Shown here one piece after another: positions 24,597 through 32,350 of a stretch of DNA of 64,000 nt. This stretch comes from an uncultured Saprospiraceae bacterium (GTDB lineage: Bacteria > Bacteroidota > Bacteroidia > Chitinophagales > Saprospiraceae). The notes beneath the pieces were generated by a model. That model did not search any database, had not been told where the DNA came from, and saw only the letters and a list, made by a program, of their open reading frames with translations. The position numbers and the translations under genes are program-made. The stretch spans positions 124,001 to 188,000 of the forward strand of contig CALEYL010000036.1 of NCBI GenBank assembly GCA_937926205.1, read 5' to 3'. Each line of letters starts with the position of its first letter. Within the stretch, counting starts at the first letter, position 1.

Positions 24597-27107
24597 ATGA
24601 ACAAGGCACTTAGACTCATATTCGCTGTTTTATTGGCAATTCTTTTTCAAACAACTGCAGTTCTGGCTCAGGCCCCCGGTAAAATGAGCTACCAGGCGGT
24701 TATCCGCAACAGCAGCGACCAGCTGGTCAGCGACCAGCAGGTTGGCATGCGCATACAGATCCTGCAGGGATCAGGTTCGGGAACAGCTGTCTACGTTGAA
24801 ACCCACACACCGACTACCAACGCCAATGGCCTGGCCAGCCTTGAAATCGGGGCAGGTACTGCTGTAAGCGGCTCATTCTCTGACATCAACTGGGCAAATG
24901 GGCCTTATTTCATCCTTTCTGAAACAGATCCAACAGGAGGAAGCAATTATTCTATTTCCGGAACAAGTCAATTGCTCAGTGTCCCGTACGCGTTGTATGC
25001 TGAGACAGGAGGCACTGCAGGTCCTCAGGGGCCGCAAGGTCCACAAGGCCCTCAAGGCATCATGGGAAATACCGGTCCACAGGGTGCTATGGGCCCACAA
25101 GGTCCTCAGGGCCCAATTGGTCCGCAAGGCCCGGCCGGGCCAACTGGCCCGCAGGGAGCAACCGGAGCAACCGGTGCAACCGGTCCACAAGGAACACCTG
25201 GTACAGGGATCAACCTTTTAGGGACGCTGCCAACAGTGGGGGATTTACCCGCAAGTGCCAACCCTGGTGACCTTTACATCATTTCAGCTGACGGCAATGG
25301 CTATGCCTGGGATGGCAACAGTTGGAATAATGTCGGGCAGATTCAGGGACCTGCCGGAGCTACAGGAGCAACCGGCCCTCAGGGCCCACAAGGCCCACAA
25401 GGTCCTCAAGGTGCAACCGGTCCGCAAGGACCTATGGGGGACATTGGCCCACAAGGCCCGCAGGGTGCAACGGGTAATACTGGTCCACAAGGTCCACAAG
25501 GCGAAACGGGGCCACAAGGCGCAACAGGTCCACAGGGACCACAAGGTGTTGCCGGCCCAGCCGGCCCGCAAGGTGAAACGGGGCCTCAAGGTGAAACGGG
25601 TCCGCAAGGCCCTGCCGGTTCTGATGCCACCTCTCCATGGACAGTTGACGGGGATAACATTTACAGAGCAGGTGGCCATGTGGGCATTAAAACCACAGCG
25701 CCAGCACATCCGCTGCACGTGGAGCAAACGGGACAAAACCCGGCGCTGGATACCGTAAATACCGTTTATGTATACACAGAAGCGCAAAGCAATGGCGTCA
25801 TTGGAGGTTCTGACCGCAACGTAGGCATAAAAAGCGTCCTGAATACCAATGCGGCGAATGGTTTTGGCCGGAGCATCTGGGGTTTGGCAACGGGTGCAAA
25901 TTTCGGTAGTGGCGTCGTGGGAGAATCAGATGTCCGGTTTGTCGGCTATGGCACGGTTGGCTACTCCATAAGTAATCCTGGAGATGACAACCTGAAGAGA
26001 GGCGTTTATGGCCTGGCGAGAGGCGCATGGGATGGCTCTGGCGCTGGTTCTGGCCCACACCAGGGCGTTTTTGGCGGCGCTTTTGGATCTGGCATAAATT
26101 ATGGCGTGGTTGGGGCAGCCTCAGGGGGAACTGTTAACTATGCCGGTTATTTTGACGGTATGGTTTATGTCAATGGCAATTTAGGGGTTAAAACAGCAAG
26201 CCCTTCGCATCCGGTACACATTGTTCAGACGGGTCAGGAGCCGGCTTTGGATTCTGTCAAAACGGTCTATATCTATACCGAGGCTCAAAGCAACGGCGTC
26301 GTTGGCGGTTCTGAAACCAATATAGGACTCTACAGCGAATTAAATACCAATGCCACAGATGGTTACGGAAGGGGCATTTGGGGTAAGGCAACAGGCGCTA
26401 ATTTCGGTAGTGGCGTGGTCGGTGAGTCAAATGTTTCGTTTGTCGGATATGGTACTGTTGGCTATGGTATCAGTACTCCTGGCGACGACAATCTAAAAAG
26501 AGGGGTTTATGGATTGGCCAGGGGCGCCTGGGATGGTTCCGGCGCTGGTGCAGGGCCACATCAGGGGGTTTATGGCGGCGCTATCGGCTCCGGCGTAAAC
26601 TACGGCGTAGTCGGTTTTGCCTCAGGCGGCACAACCAACTATGCCGGTTTTTTTGAAGGCGATGTACACATCAACGGTACATTGACCAACCCTTCTGACA
26701 GGAAGCTGAAAACCAACATCGTGGAGATGGGGAGTGTCAGCCAGAAACTCTTGTCGCTTCCGGTTTACACGTATGAATTCAAACCGGAATTTGTAGAGAA
26801 GATGCACCTGCCTCAGGGTCAGGAGTTCGGGTTTATTGCACAGGAACTGGAAGTCGCATTTCCTTCCTTAGTGAAAAGCGCAGTTGCTCCGGTATACGGT
26901 TCGGAAAATTTGACCGATGCAAACGGCAAATCCGAATTCCAAAATGTGCCAATAGGCGAAGAAAAGTTCAAATCCGTTAACTACATCGGCTTAATCCCTG
27001 TCATGGTGAAGACCATTCAGGAGCAAAATGCAGTGATCGAAAACCAACAGGCACAGATCCAAAGTCTCGAAGCAAGGCTGAAAGCCATTGAAGAAAAGCT
27101 GAAATAG
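24597..27107 (+). CDS. Collagen-like, tail-fibre (S74 chaperone) surface protein
   Basis: The 836-residue exported protein has a signal peptide, a beta domain (about 25-140) and two collagen-like Gly-X-Y blocks rich in GPQ (about 142-203 and 251-342) around a short spacer. Two near-identical 170-residue modules follow (about 361-530 and 531-697; for example YTEAQSNGVIGGS and YTEAQSNGVVGGS). Next comes a peptidase S74-type intramolecular chaperone (NPSDRKLKTNI at about 698, FGFIAQELEVAFPSLV) and a C-terminal coiled coil (IENQQAQIQSLEARLKAIEE). By analogy with phage tail spikes it should trimerise. Collagen triple helix formation is plausible. It has no T9SS domain; its partner upstream does. 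Confidence 0.88.
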   Translation: MNKALRLIFAVLLAILFQTTAVLAQAPGKMSYQAVIRNSSDQLVSDQQVGMRIQILQGSGSGTAVYVETHTPTTNANGLASLEIGAGTAVSGSFSDINWANGPYFILSETDPTGGSNYSISGTSQLLSVPYALYAETGGTAGPQGPQGPQGPQGIMGNTGPQGAMGPQGPQGPIGPQGPAGPTGPQGATGATGATGPQGTPGTGINLLGTLPTVGDLPASANPGDLYIISADGNGYAWDGNSWNNVGQIQGPAGATGATGPQGPQGPQGPQGATGPQGPMGDIGPQGPQGATGNTGPQGPQGETGPQGATGPQGPQGVAGPAGPQGETGPQGETGPQGPAGSDATSPWTVDGDNIYRAGGHVGIKTTAPAHPLHVEQTGQNPALDTVNTVYVYTEAQSNGVIGGSDRNVGIKSVLNTNAANGFGRSIWGLATGANFGSGVVGESDVRFVGYGTVGYSISNPGDDNLKRGVYGLARGAWDGSGAGSGPHQGVFGGAFGSGINYGVVGAASGGTVNYAGYFDGMVYVNGNLGVKTASPSHPVHIVQTGQEPALDSVKTVYIYTEAQSNGVVGGSETNIGLYSELNTNATDGYGRGIWGKATGANFGSGVVGESNVSFVGYGTVGYGISTPGDDNLKRGVYGLARGAWDGSGAGAGPHQGVYGGAIGSGVNYGVVGFASGGTTNYAGFFEGDVHINGTLTNPSDRKLKTNIVEMGSVSQKLLSLPVYTYEFKPEFVEKMHLPQGQEFGFIAQELEVAFPSLVKSAVAPVYGSENLTDANGKSEFQNVPIGEEKFKSVNYIGLIPVMVKTIQEQNAVIENQQAQIQSLEARLKAIEEKLK

Positions 27108-27171
27108 GCTTATAAATAAAGCTATACCCCGGTTAGTTTATACCCAGTTAATTTTGACTTTGGAAAGCATG

Positions 27172-27208
27172 GGCATCGCTGGATAATAATCCCGGCGATG
27201 CCTTTTTT
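27172..27208 (+). terminator. Rho-independent terminator
   Basis: GGCATCGCTGG pairs with CCCGGCGATGCC and is followed by TTTTTT, 65 bp behind the collagen-like gene. Confidence 0.88.
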
Positions 27209-27326
27209 ATTGTTTGTATAATTTTATAGCTTATGCTAATCAGTTGCACACTGATTAATATGCAGCTAGATACACTAATGTAAGCCAATCAAAGATTCAA
27301 TAACAAGTTCGAAATAAGAAAAGTGA

Positions 27327-27908
27327 TCATTTTATTTTGGGCCTTATTCGCTCCTCTGTGTACCATTCTTTTGAGAAACCTTCCTTTTTGTCAATTCTGT
27401 TTAAAACGATTAGGATATATACGAGAAGAGCTATAAAAATAAATCGATATATATGGAAAAGAGCATAGGAATACCCAAAAACATCTAAGCTTAAATGCCA
27501 TACAAAATAGTATGATAGTGTGTAAATAAGAACTGAGCACCCAATGCCGGCGGGAAGGTTCTTATAATGAGAACGTGTATATTCTGTTTCTACAATTTCT
27601 TTTATTCCATAATTCTTAATCTTATCCAGATTTACTACACTCTCAGACGAGGATATTACATTGGCAACGAAACTAAATAAAAAAACTAACCCAAGAATCA
27701 GAAAGCAGATAAATGCAGGCCATATAATGTCCTCAATTTCACTTACTTCAGGATCTGATTTTGCGAGGAAAAAAGAAAGTAGAACTATAATGATTCCACA
27801 ATAAGTAACTCTCGTAACACCTACTATGAAACCATTTGCTTTTCCTTGGTGTGTTGCCTTGGTTTGTTTAGTTATTGTTTCATCAAACAATTCTTGAAAG
27901 TTATCCAT
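27327..27908 (-). CDS. Hypothetical membrane protein, four TM helices
   Basis: The 193-residue protein shows four hydrophobic helices (CGIIIVLLSFFLA, FICFLILGLVFLFSFVANVI, IGCSVLIYTLSYYFVWHL and YRFIFIALLVYILIVLN) and a charged C-terminal tail (KEWYTEERIRPKIK). No signal peptide and no recognised family. Codon use is AT-rich compared with the genes on either side at 24-27 kb and 28.5-29.5 kb, which suggests a recent arrival. It is monocistronic. Confidence 0.6.
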   Translation of the reverse strand: MDNFQELFDETITKQTKATHQGKANGFIVGVTRVTYCGIIIVLLSFFLAKSDPEVSEIEDIIWPAFICFLILGLVFLFSFVANVISSSESVVNLDKIKNYGIKEIVETEYTRSHYKNLPAGIGCSVLIYTLSYYFVWHLSLDVFGYSYALFHIYRFIFIALLVYILIVLNRIDKKEGFSKEWYTEERIRPKIK

Positions 27909-28293
27909 ATTCCTGCCTTTTATGTGATTAAAACATAAAATAACTTATATAAAATAAATACAAATTTAATTAAAGCCCGAAATCGATGGAAAATGCTTAA
28001 GGGTATAGAGGTACAACAAAAGATTATTAATACTCAAATTAACCTAAAACTAAGTCAAATAGTTCAACTAAGGATTTGTGATTTCTGCTTTCAAATTTTT
28101 GTTAATTTAAACCTTGCAATTACAGCTTAGAATCTTTGTATACACAGCTTCAAACCATACTCTATTATGTCATTTATGAAGGACATATGAACTGATACAA
28201 GTCGCCTCAGAAAGTAATAAGGTTTGTTACCTTTACTCCAAGATAACGTTTCTACAACCTTGATTTTGTTATAAAAATGATAAATTTTTTTGA
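27909..28293. other. AT-rich intergenic region, no gene seen
   Basis: These 385 bases separate divergent genes (the minus-strand membrane protein and the plus-strand truncated surface protein). They are AT-rich and must hold both promoters. No ORF or clear repeat was recognised. Confidence 0.4.
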
Positions 28294-28515
28294 ATGAGAA
28301 ATTATATACTTTTTTCTACACTCTTGTTAGCTGTAATCCCTTTATTTGCCCAATGGACAAGCGACACCCAAGCCAACACTTTAGTCGCTTCGGGCGCCAC
28401 GGGCGACATCCAGGCGGCAGGCACTTCCAACGGAAAAACTTATGTCGCTTTCTGGCATAATGTACCCGCCTCAAAACTATGAGATGCGCTTGCAACTGCT
28501 GGATGAAATTACCTT
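28294..28515 (+). pseudogene. 5' fragment of a secreted surface protein, frameshifted
   Basis: The frame opens with a signal peptide (MRNYILFSTLLLAVIPLFAQ) and continues WTSDTQANTLVASGATGDIQ, then AAGTSNGKTYVAFWHNV, before stopping at codon 62. In another frame, the next bases read PPQNYEMRLQLLDE, the expected continuation of this kind of Bacteroidota exported protein, which is usually many hundreds of residues long. Homology then ends 25 bp before the DUF1295 gene. So the gene lost most of its length and also carries a frameshift near 28470. It may still be translated as a 62-residue peptide. Confidence 0.7.
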
Positions 28516-28539
28516 TTGCCGTAAAATAAAAAACAACCC

Positions 28540-29478
28540 ATGTTACGTACCATCCTGATACTCATTACCTGTTTGCTGCTGCTGCCCTTCGTGGCCATGC
28601 GTTACGACAGCCCGCTGGGCGTAGAACAAACTGCCGCCCTTACGGATATGGTTTACCTGATGCTGGGGGTAGCGCTGACTTGTTTTGCAGTCAGCGAACT
28701 GACCCGCAATTGCAGTCAGGTAGACAAGCTCTGGAGCCTGATTCCGATCGTATATGTCTGGTATTTTGCCATTCAATCCGGCTACAACGAGCGGCTGGTG
28801 TTGATGGCTATTTTAGTAAGCATCTGGGGCGCCCGGCTGACCTATAATTTCTGGCGTCGTGGCGGCTACCACTGGATTCCCTGGAAAGGAGAGGAAGACT
28901 ACCGCTGGGCTGTGTTGCGGAAGCGGCCTTTTTTAAATACCCGGATAGGTTGGGCTGTGTTCAACCTGTTCTTTATTTCGCTCTACCAGAATGCGCTGAT
29001 CCTGTTGTTTACGCTGCCGGCTTTGGTGGCCTGGCAGGGTGCCGGAAAGGAAATTGGCTTTTTCGAAGGCTTTCTCAGTGTATTTTTTCTGGCATTGGTG
29101 GCTTTTGAAACGATCGCCGACCAGCAGCAATACAATTTCCAAACCGAAAAATACCGACGCATCCGCGAAGGGCTACCGCTCGATGGCGAATACGCCGATG
29201 GGTTTTGCTCGACCGGCTTGTGGGGCCGCATGCGCCATCCCAATTACGCAGCCGAACAGGGCATCTGGCTTTGTTATTACCTCTTCAGTGTGGCAGCAAC
29301 GGGGCGCTGGCTCAATTGGTCGCTTGCCGGAGTCATTTTACTGATGCTGCTGTTTTTGGGTAGTTCGGATTTTAGCGAACAAATTTCCGGGGAAAAATAT
29401 CCGGGGTATAAAAAGTATCAGGAAAGGGTAGGGCGGTTTTTGCCGGGGCGTTTGAAGGCGGCGAAATCCCCAAAGTAG
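28540..29478 (+). CDS. DUF1295 family membrane protein (steroid-reductase-like)
   Basis: The 312-residue polytopic membrane protein shows the DUF1295 pattern: an N-terminal VDKLWSLIPIVYVWYFA segment, VSIWGARLTYNFWRRGGY, the central FETIADQQQYNFQTEKYR and the C-terminal GLWGRMRHPNYAAEQGIW followed by EQISGEKYPGYKKYQERVG. The RHPNY and Y-x-x-Y-Q motifs are shared with 3-oxo-5-alpha-steroid 4-dehydrogenases and isoprenylcysteine methyltransferases. Substrate in bacteria is unknown; a lipid or isoprenoid is likely. GC content is ordinary, unlike its AT-rich neighbours. It is convergent with the propeller gene, 42 bp apart. Confidence 0.88.
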   Translation: MLRTILILITCLLLLPFVAMRYDSPLGVEQTAALTDMVYLMLGVALTCFAVSELTRNCSQVDKLWSLIPIVYVWYFAIQSGYNERLVLMAILVSIWGARLTYNFWRRGGYHWIPWKGEEDYRWAVLRKRPFLNTRIGWAVFNLFFISLYQNALILLFTLPALVAWQGAGKEIGFFEGFLSVFFLALVAFETIADQQQYNFQTEKYRRIREGLPLDGEYADGFCSTGLWGRMRHPNYAAEQGIWLCYYLFSVAATGRWLNWSLAGVILLMLLFLGSSDFSEQISGEKYPGYKKYQERVGRFLPGRLKAAKSPK

Positions 29479-29520
29479 AAGCTATCAGGCTATTGTATAG
29501 TTGATTGACTCAATAACGTG

Positions 29521-31047
29521 TTAGTTTACAACGAATTGAAACAATTCTCTTTGCTCTTTTGAATAAATAGAAATAAAATAATTTCCAGGTATAAGTTCCT
29601 GCAAATTAAATTCAGCTCTGAATAATCCATCTTGACCTGCCACTTTTTGTTGCATGAGGGTATTTCCCCATACATCTAATAAACTTAGGCTAATGATCGT
29701 TTCCGGAGAAGATAAATGTTTAAATTGGATGTTAATTGTCTCACTGGCAGGATTGGGAAATAATTTAACTTGCTGAAATAATAGTTGATTATTGGCATCA
29801 TTTAACTGGGAGCTATAATTAAAATCAGCAAAAAGTGGCCTAATATCATCTTTTGAATGATCATAAATATAATTGAAATTGTAGCTATGATCCATTATTA
29901 ACCCACATTGATTTTTTGTCGCATTCTCTAAATAATCAGGAATACTTGTGCCGGAGGAAATGAATGCGTTTTTGATTTCATAACATTCCTTGTTAGATAT
30001 ATAAGCAATGAATTTACTTTCAGATACATATTTAGGAGCTTTAAATGCAAACCTAAAACCTTGGCCAAAATTATTGAGCGCAACTTTAGGGCTAATAATA
30101 ATACAGCGCCCTGTGCCTTTTTCTATTATCAAATTATATCTGATTCCATTAATGTATTTCTCTATAATTAATTCATTTTTCCCTACTAAATAATCGGCAA
30201 TGGGCTGACTTTCATTAAGTGAAAATGAATTTTGTTGGTTCATATTTTTATCAATTGAAGGTATATTAAGAACATTATTCTTTATTTCATCTTTATCTCT
30301 TGGATAAAGATCGAAGATTTTTTTGTAGGTTCCATTGTAAAAAAGTTCATAAATTTCAGAAGAAAAAGGTGGGTTAAAGAAGGTTCTGCTTCCTAAAGTT
30401 TTAAAACTTTGGCGGCTAATAGGAACTTTGCTTAAAAAACTTGGATTTATTGGGAATATATTATGAAGGATTTTCATTTTTGAATTTGTAATAATAATTG
30501 AACTTTCAACAGGCTGGTCAGACTCTAAAACTTGCATTGGAGAATAAAAGATGAATTTTTCCTCAGTAGGTGAATAATTAAAACTTAAAAAATGAATGCC
30601 AATGGGGTATTCTTCTATAACTTTTCCAAAATAATCAATTTTAAGAACTTGTTTATTGCCAGAATCTCCAATGTAAATTACCTTGTTTTTTTCGTCAGGA
30701 ACCATCGCAACAGGAAAAGAAATATTGTGCGGTAAATTTATTTGAACTGGAATAAACGGGGGGGGGTAGCTGTATAAGCCTAAATAATCCCCTCTAAAAT
30801 TTTGAACAAAGGCATTTTTATTCAAAAGCTTAACATCTTCAGGTGTATTTTCTATTTGAATAGGGAAGAAGTTGGTATAAGAATAAAATTTTGATAGTTC
30901 AATTGAACTTCTATCTTCCCAATCAAATAATCGGAGTTTTTTAATTTTGAACTCAGTGTCAATCTGGCCTAAACCGCTACTATTAATTGTAATAACAAAA
31001 GCTGTAAGCGTTAGTGCGAATAAACCTAATATTGTAAAACTTTTCAT
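29521..31047 (-). CDS. 6-bladed propeller-like T9SS type A cargo protein
   Basis: The 508-residue product starts at the ATG at 31047, which gives a signal peptide (MKSFTILGLFALTLTAFVIT); an upstream extension overlaps the next gene and is rejected. The central part resembles 6-bladed beta-propeller proteins of Bacteroidota (VMVPDEKNKVIYIGDSGNKQ, then LKIDYFGKVIEEYPIG). The C-terminus is a T9SS type A domain (LFPNPASETINIQFKHL, LDVWGNTLMQQKV, GNYFISIYSKEQ). It is AT-rich. A run of nine C on the coding strand (30758-30766) encodes the Pro run near residue 95 and could slip. It follows the cysteine-rich peptide gene by 34 bp, likely as one transcript. Confidence 0.75.
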   Translation of the reverse strand: MKSFTILGLFALTLTAFVITINSSGLGQIDTEFKIKKLRLFDWEDRSSIELSKFYSYTNFFPIQIENTPEDVKLLNKNAFVQNFRGDYLGLYSYPPPFIPVQINLPHNISFPVAMVPDEKNKVIYIGDSGNKQVLKIDYFGKVIEEYPIGIHFLSFNYSPTEEKFIFYSPMQVLESDQPVESSIIITNSKMKILHNIFPINPSFLSKVPISRQSFKTLGSRTFFNPPFSSEIYELFYNGTYKKIFDLYPRDKDEIKNNVLNIPSIDKNMNQQNSFSLNESQPIADYLVGKNELIIEKYINGIRYNLIIEKGTGRCIIISPKVALNNFGQGFRFAFKAPKYVSESKFIAYISNKECYEIKNAFISSGTSIPDYLENATKNQCGLIMDHSYNFNYIYDHSKDDIRPLFADFNYSSQLNDANNQLLFQQVKLFPNPASETINIQFKHLSSPETIISLSLLDVWGNTLMQQKVAGQDGLFRAEFNLQELIPGNYFISIYSKEQRELFQFVVN

Positions 31048-31081
31048 AGTAATAGTGTTTTTTTTTAAACAGAATTCATTT

Positions 31082-31450
31082 TCAGCAGGAGATTCCACGA
31101 GGGCAGCATTGACTGCAATTGGCTGGATTTGGCTCGCATTGACCATACTCAGGTAAGCAGTCGAAAATCCCGCCTGGATAACATGTAAAATAAGAGCCCG
31201 GAAGGGAGCAAGAGTAAGAGTTACCATCTCCACAGCAGCATATGGTTGTTAGATCGCCACATTGCTGTAAAACAAGAGTCCAAGAAGGTTGAATAATCTT
31301 ATTTTCTTGAGTAGTCTTATTAATGTCTAGTGAAATCCTGAATTCTGCTTTGTCAATTTCACTTGAAAGCAAATGCTTTTTGGAATTAGGAACAGTATAG
31401 GAGTTAGAGATAAATAGTAATGCTATAACAAAAAGTGTTTTATAATACAT
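31082..31450 (-). CDS. Exported cysteine-rich small protein
   Basis: The 122-residue product begins with a signal peptide (MYYKTLFVIALLFISNSYT) and a charged spacer (about 22-55). A C-terminal domain of roughly 60 residues follows with twelve cysteines, including ICCCGDG, CSLPGSYFTC, CLPEYGQC and CSQCCPRGISC. The even number and spacing suggest disulphides or metal binding. It is the first gene of a two-gene minus-strand unit with the propeller/T9SS protein. Bacteroides genomes pair small NVEALA-type peptides with 6-bladed propeller lipoproteins in a similar way; whether this is the same relationship is inference. AT-rich. Confidence 0.65.
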   Translation of the reverse strand: MYYKTLFVIALLFISNSYTVPNSKKHLLSSEIDKAEFRISLDINKTTQENKIIQPSWTLVLQQCGDLTTICCCGDGNSYSCSLPGSYFTCYPGGIFDCLPEYGQCEPNPANCSQCCPRGISC

Positions 31451-31508
31451 AACTTTTTTTTATTCATAAAATTGGCGACGAATTGTTTGTAAATCAAGTG
31501 GTGAAAAT

Positions 31509-31545
31509 ATTATTTAACATTATTTAACATTATTTAACATTATTT
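31509..31545. repeat. 10-bp tandem repeat (ATTATTTAAC)
   Basis: About 3.7 copies of ATTATTTAAC in tandem, ending in ATTATTTTTATC, lie about 60-95 bp upstream of the cysteine-rich peptide gene. Copy number changes could affect its promoter. Confidence 0.8.
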
Positions 31546-31749
31546 TTATCTAAATCGAGATTTCATAAAACTAAAATCGTCGATCTTTATAAAGGGCTAT
31601 TTTTAGATGGCGTGTAGAATCTACGAACAAGTAGTATGAATCTGTTTTATTTACTGTCTACAAAGAAAAAAACAACTCGCTTAGTTTAAAACTTTACCCC
31701 TGCATTATCGTTCTCATTCTAGACAATACAAATCAAAAAACACAAGCCA

Positions 31750-31980
31750 ATGACAGACGGTTGGGTCAAAATTTACAGTGCACGAGAATTAATTCAAGCC
31801 AAACTGGCAGAAGACGTGCTCAAGCAACATGGCATTAGCAGTCATATCGCAAACAAACCCGATTCTGTAATGCCTTTCCTGGGTACTGCCGACCTGTATA
31901 CAACACAGGATGACGCCGAAGCAGCGATGAAAGTTCTTGAAGAAAACGATCTTATGGGTGAATCAGAGGAAGAGTTCTAA
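31750..31980 (+). CDS. DUF2007 family small protein
   Basis: The 76-residue cytoplasmic protein fits DUF2007: WVKIYSARELIQAKLAEDVL then KQHGISSHIANKPDS, and a central LYTTQDDAEAAMKVLEEND. Such proteins have a single alpha-beta domain similar to the PII/ferredoxin fold and are proposed signal-transducing adaptors; no function is proven. It is monocistronic, and a foldback repeat follows 120 bp downstream. Confidence 0.82.
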   Translation: MTDGWVKIYSARELIQAKLAEDVLKQHGISSHIANKPDSVMPFLGTADLYTTQDDAEAAMKVLEENDLMGESEEEF

Positions 31981-32099
31981 AACCTTCCCGGTCTGGACAG
32001 ACTAACGGGCTTGCAGGGAAATTCTTTTCAGTCTGGCACGCTTTGGAACACTGCTTTTTCGTGTTGCCATTGAAAATGATTTAGAGTTTGTTTGAGTAA

Positions 32100-32256
32100 C
32101 TATCTACCACATAGATGCACATAGCTGTTTCCACAACTTGTCCCGAGCAGCGGGATAGATCACATAGGATTGCACTTACTTCTCTGACCTCCTGTGGTCT
32201 ATCTTGTTATACGGGACAAGTTGTGAATAATCTATTGTGGCCTATGTGGTAAATAG
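32100..32256. mobile_element. Long foldback (MITE-like) element
   Basis: Arms of about 45 bp (32100-32145 and 32212-32256) pair imperfectly: CTATCTACCACATAG at the left edge against the reverse complement CTATTTACCACATAG at the right edge, then CACAACTTGTCCCG in both. The centre also pairs (GATAGATCACATAGGA against the complement of CCTGTGGTCTATC). There is no ORF. Target duplication was not evident. Confidence 0.62.
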
Positions 32257-32350
32257 GTGTCTTTTTTGATCCGAAAGCAGAAGAATCAGGGCAGTCTTTG
32301 CCCTAACCCGCCAATAATTTTTACCTTTCGCCAAACAAAAGTATGAAAAA

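Noticed and set aside
25284..25787. Overlapping frames in the collagen-like region
   Set aside because: Repetitive Gly-X-Y codons open several frames on both strands; only the long one has signal, chaperone and coiled coil.
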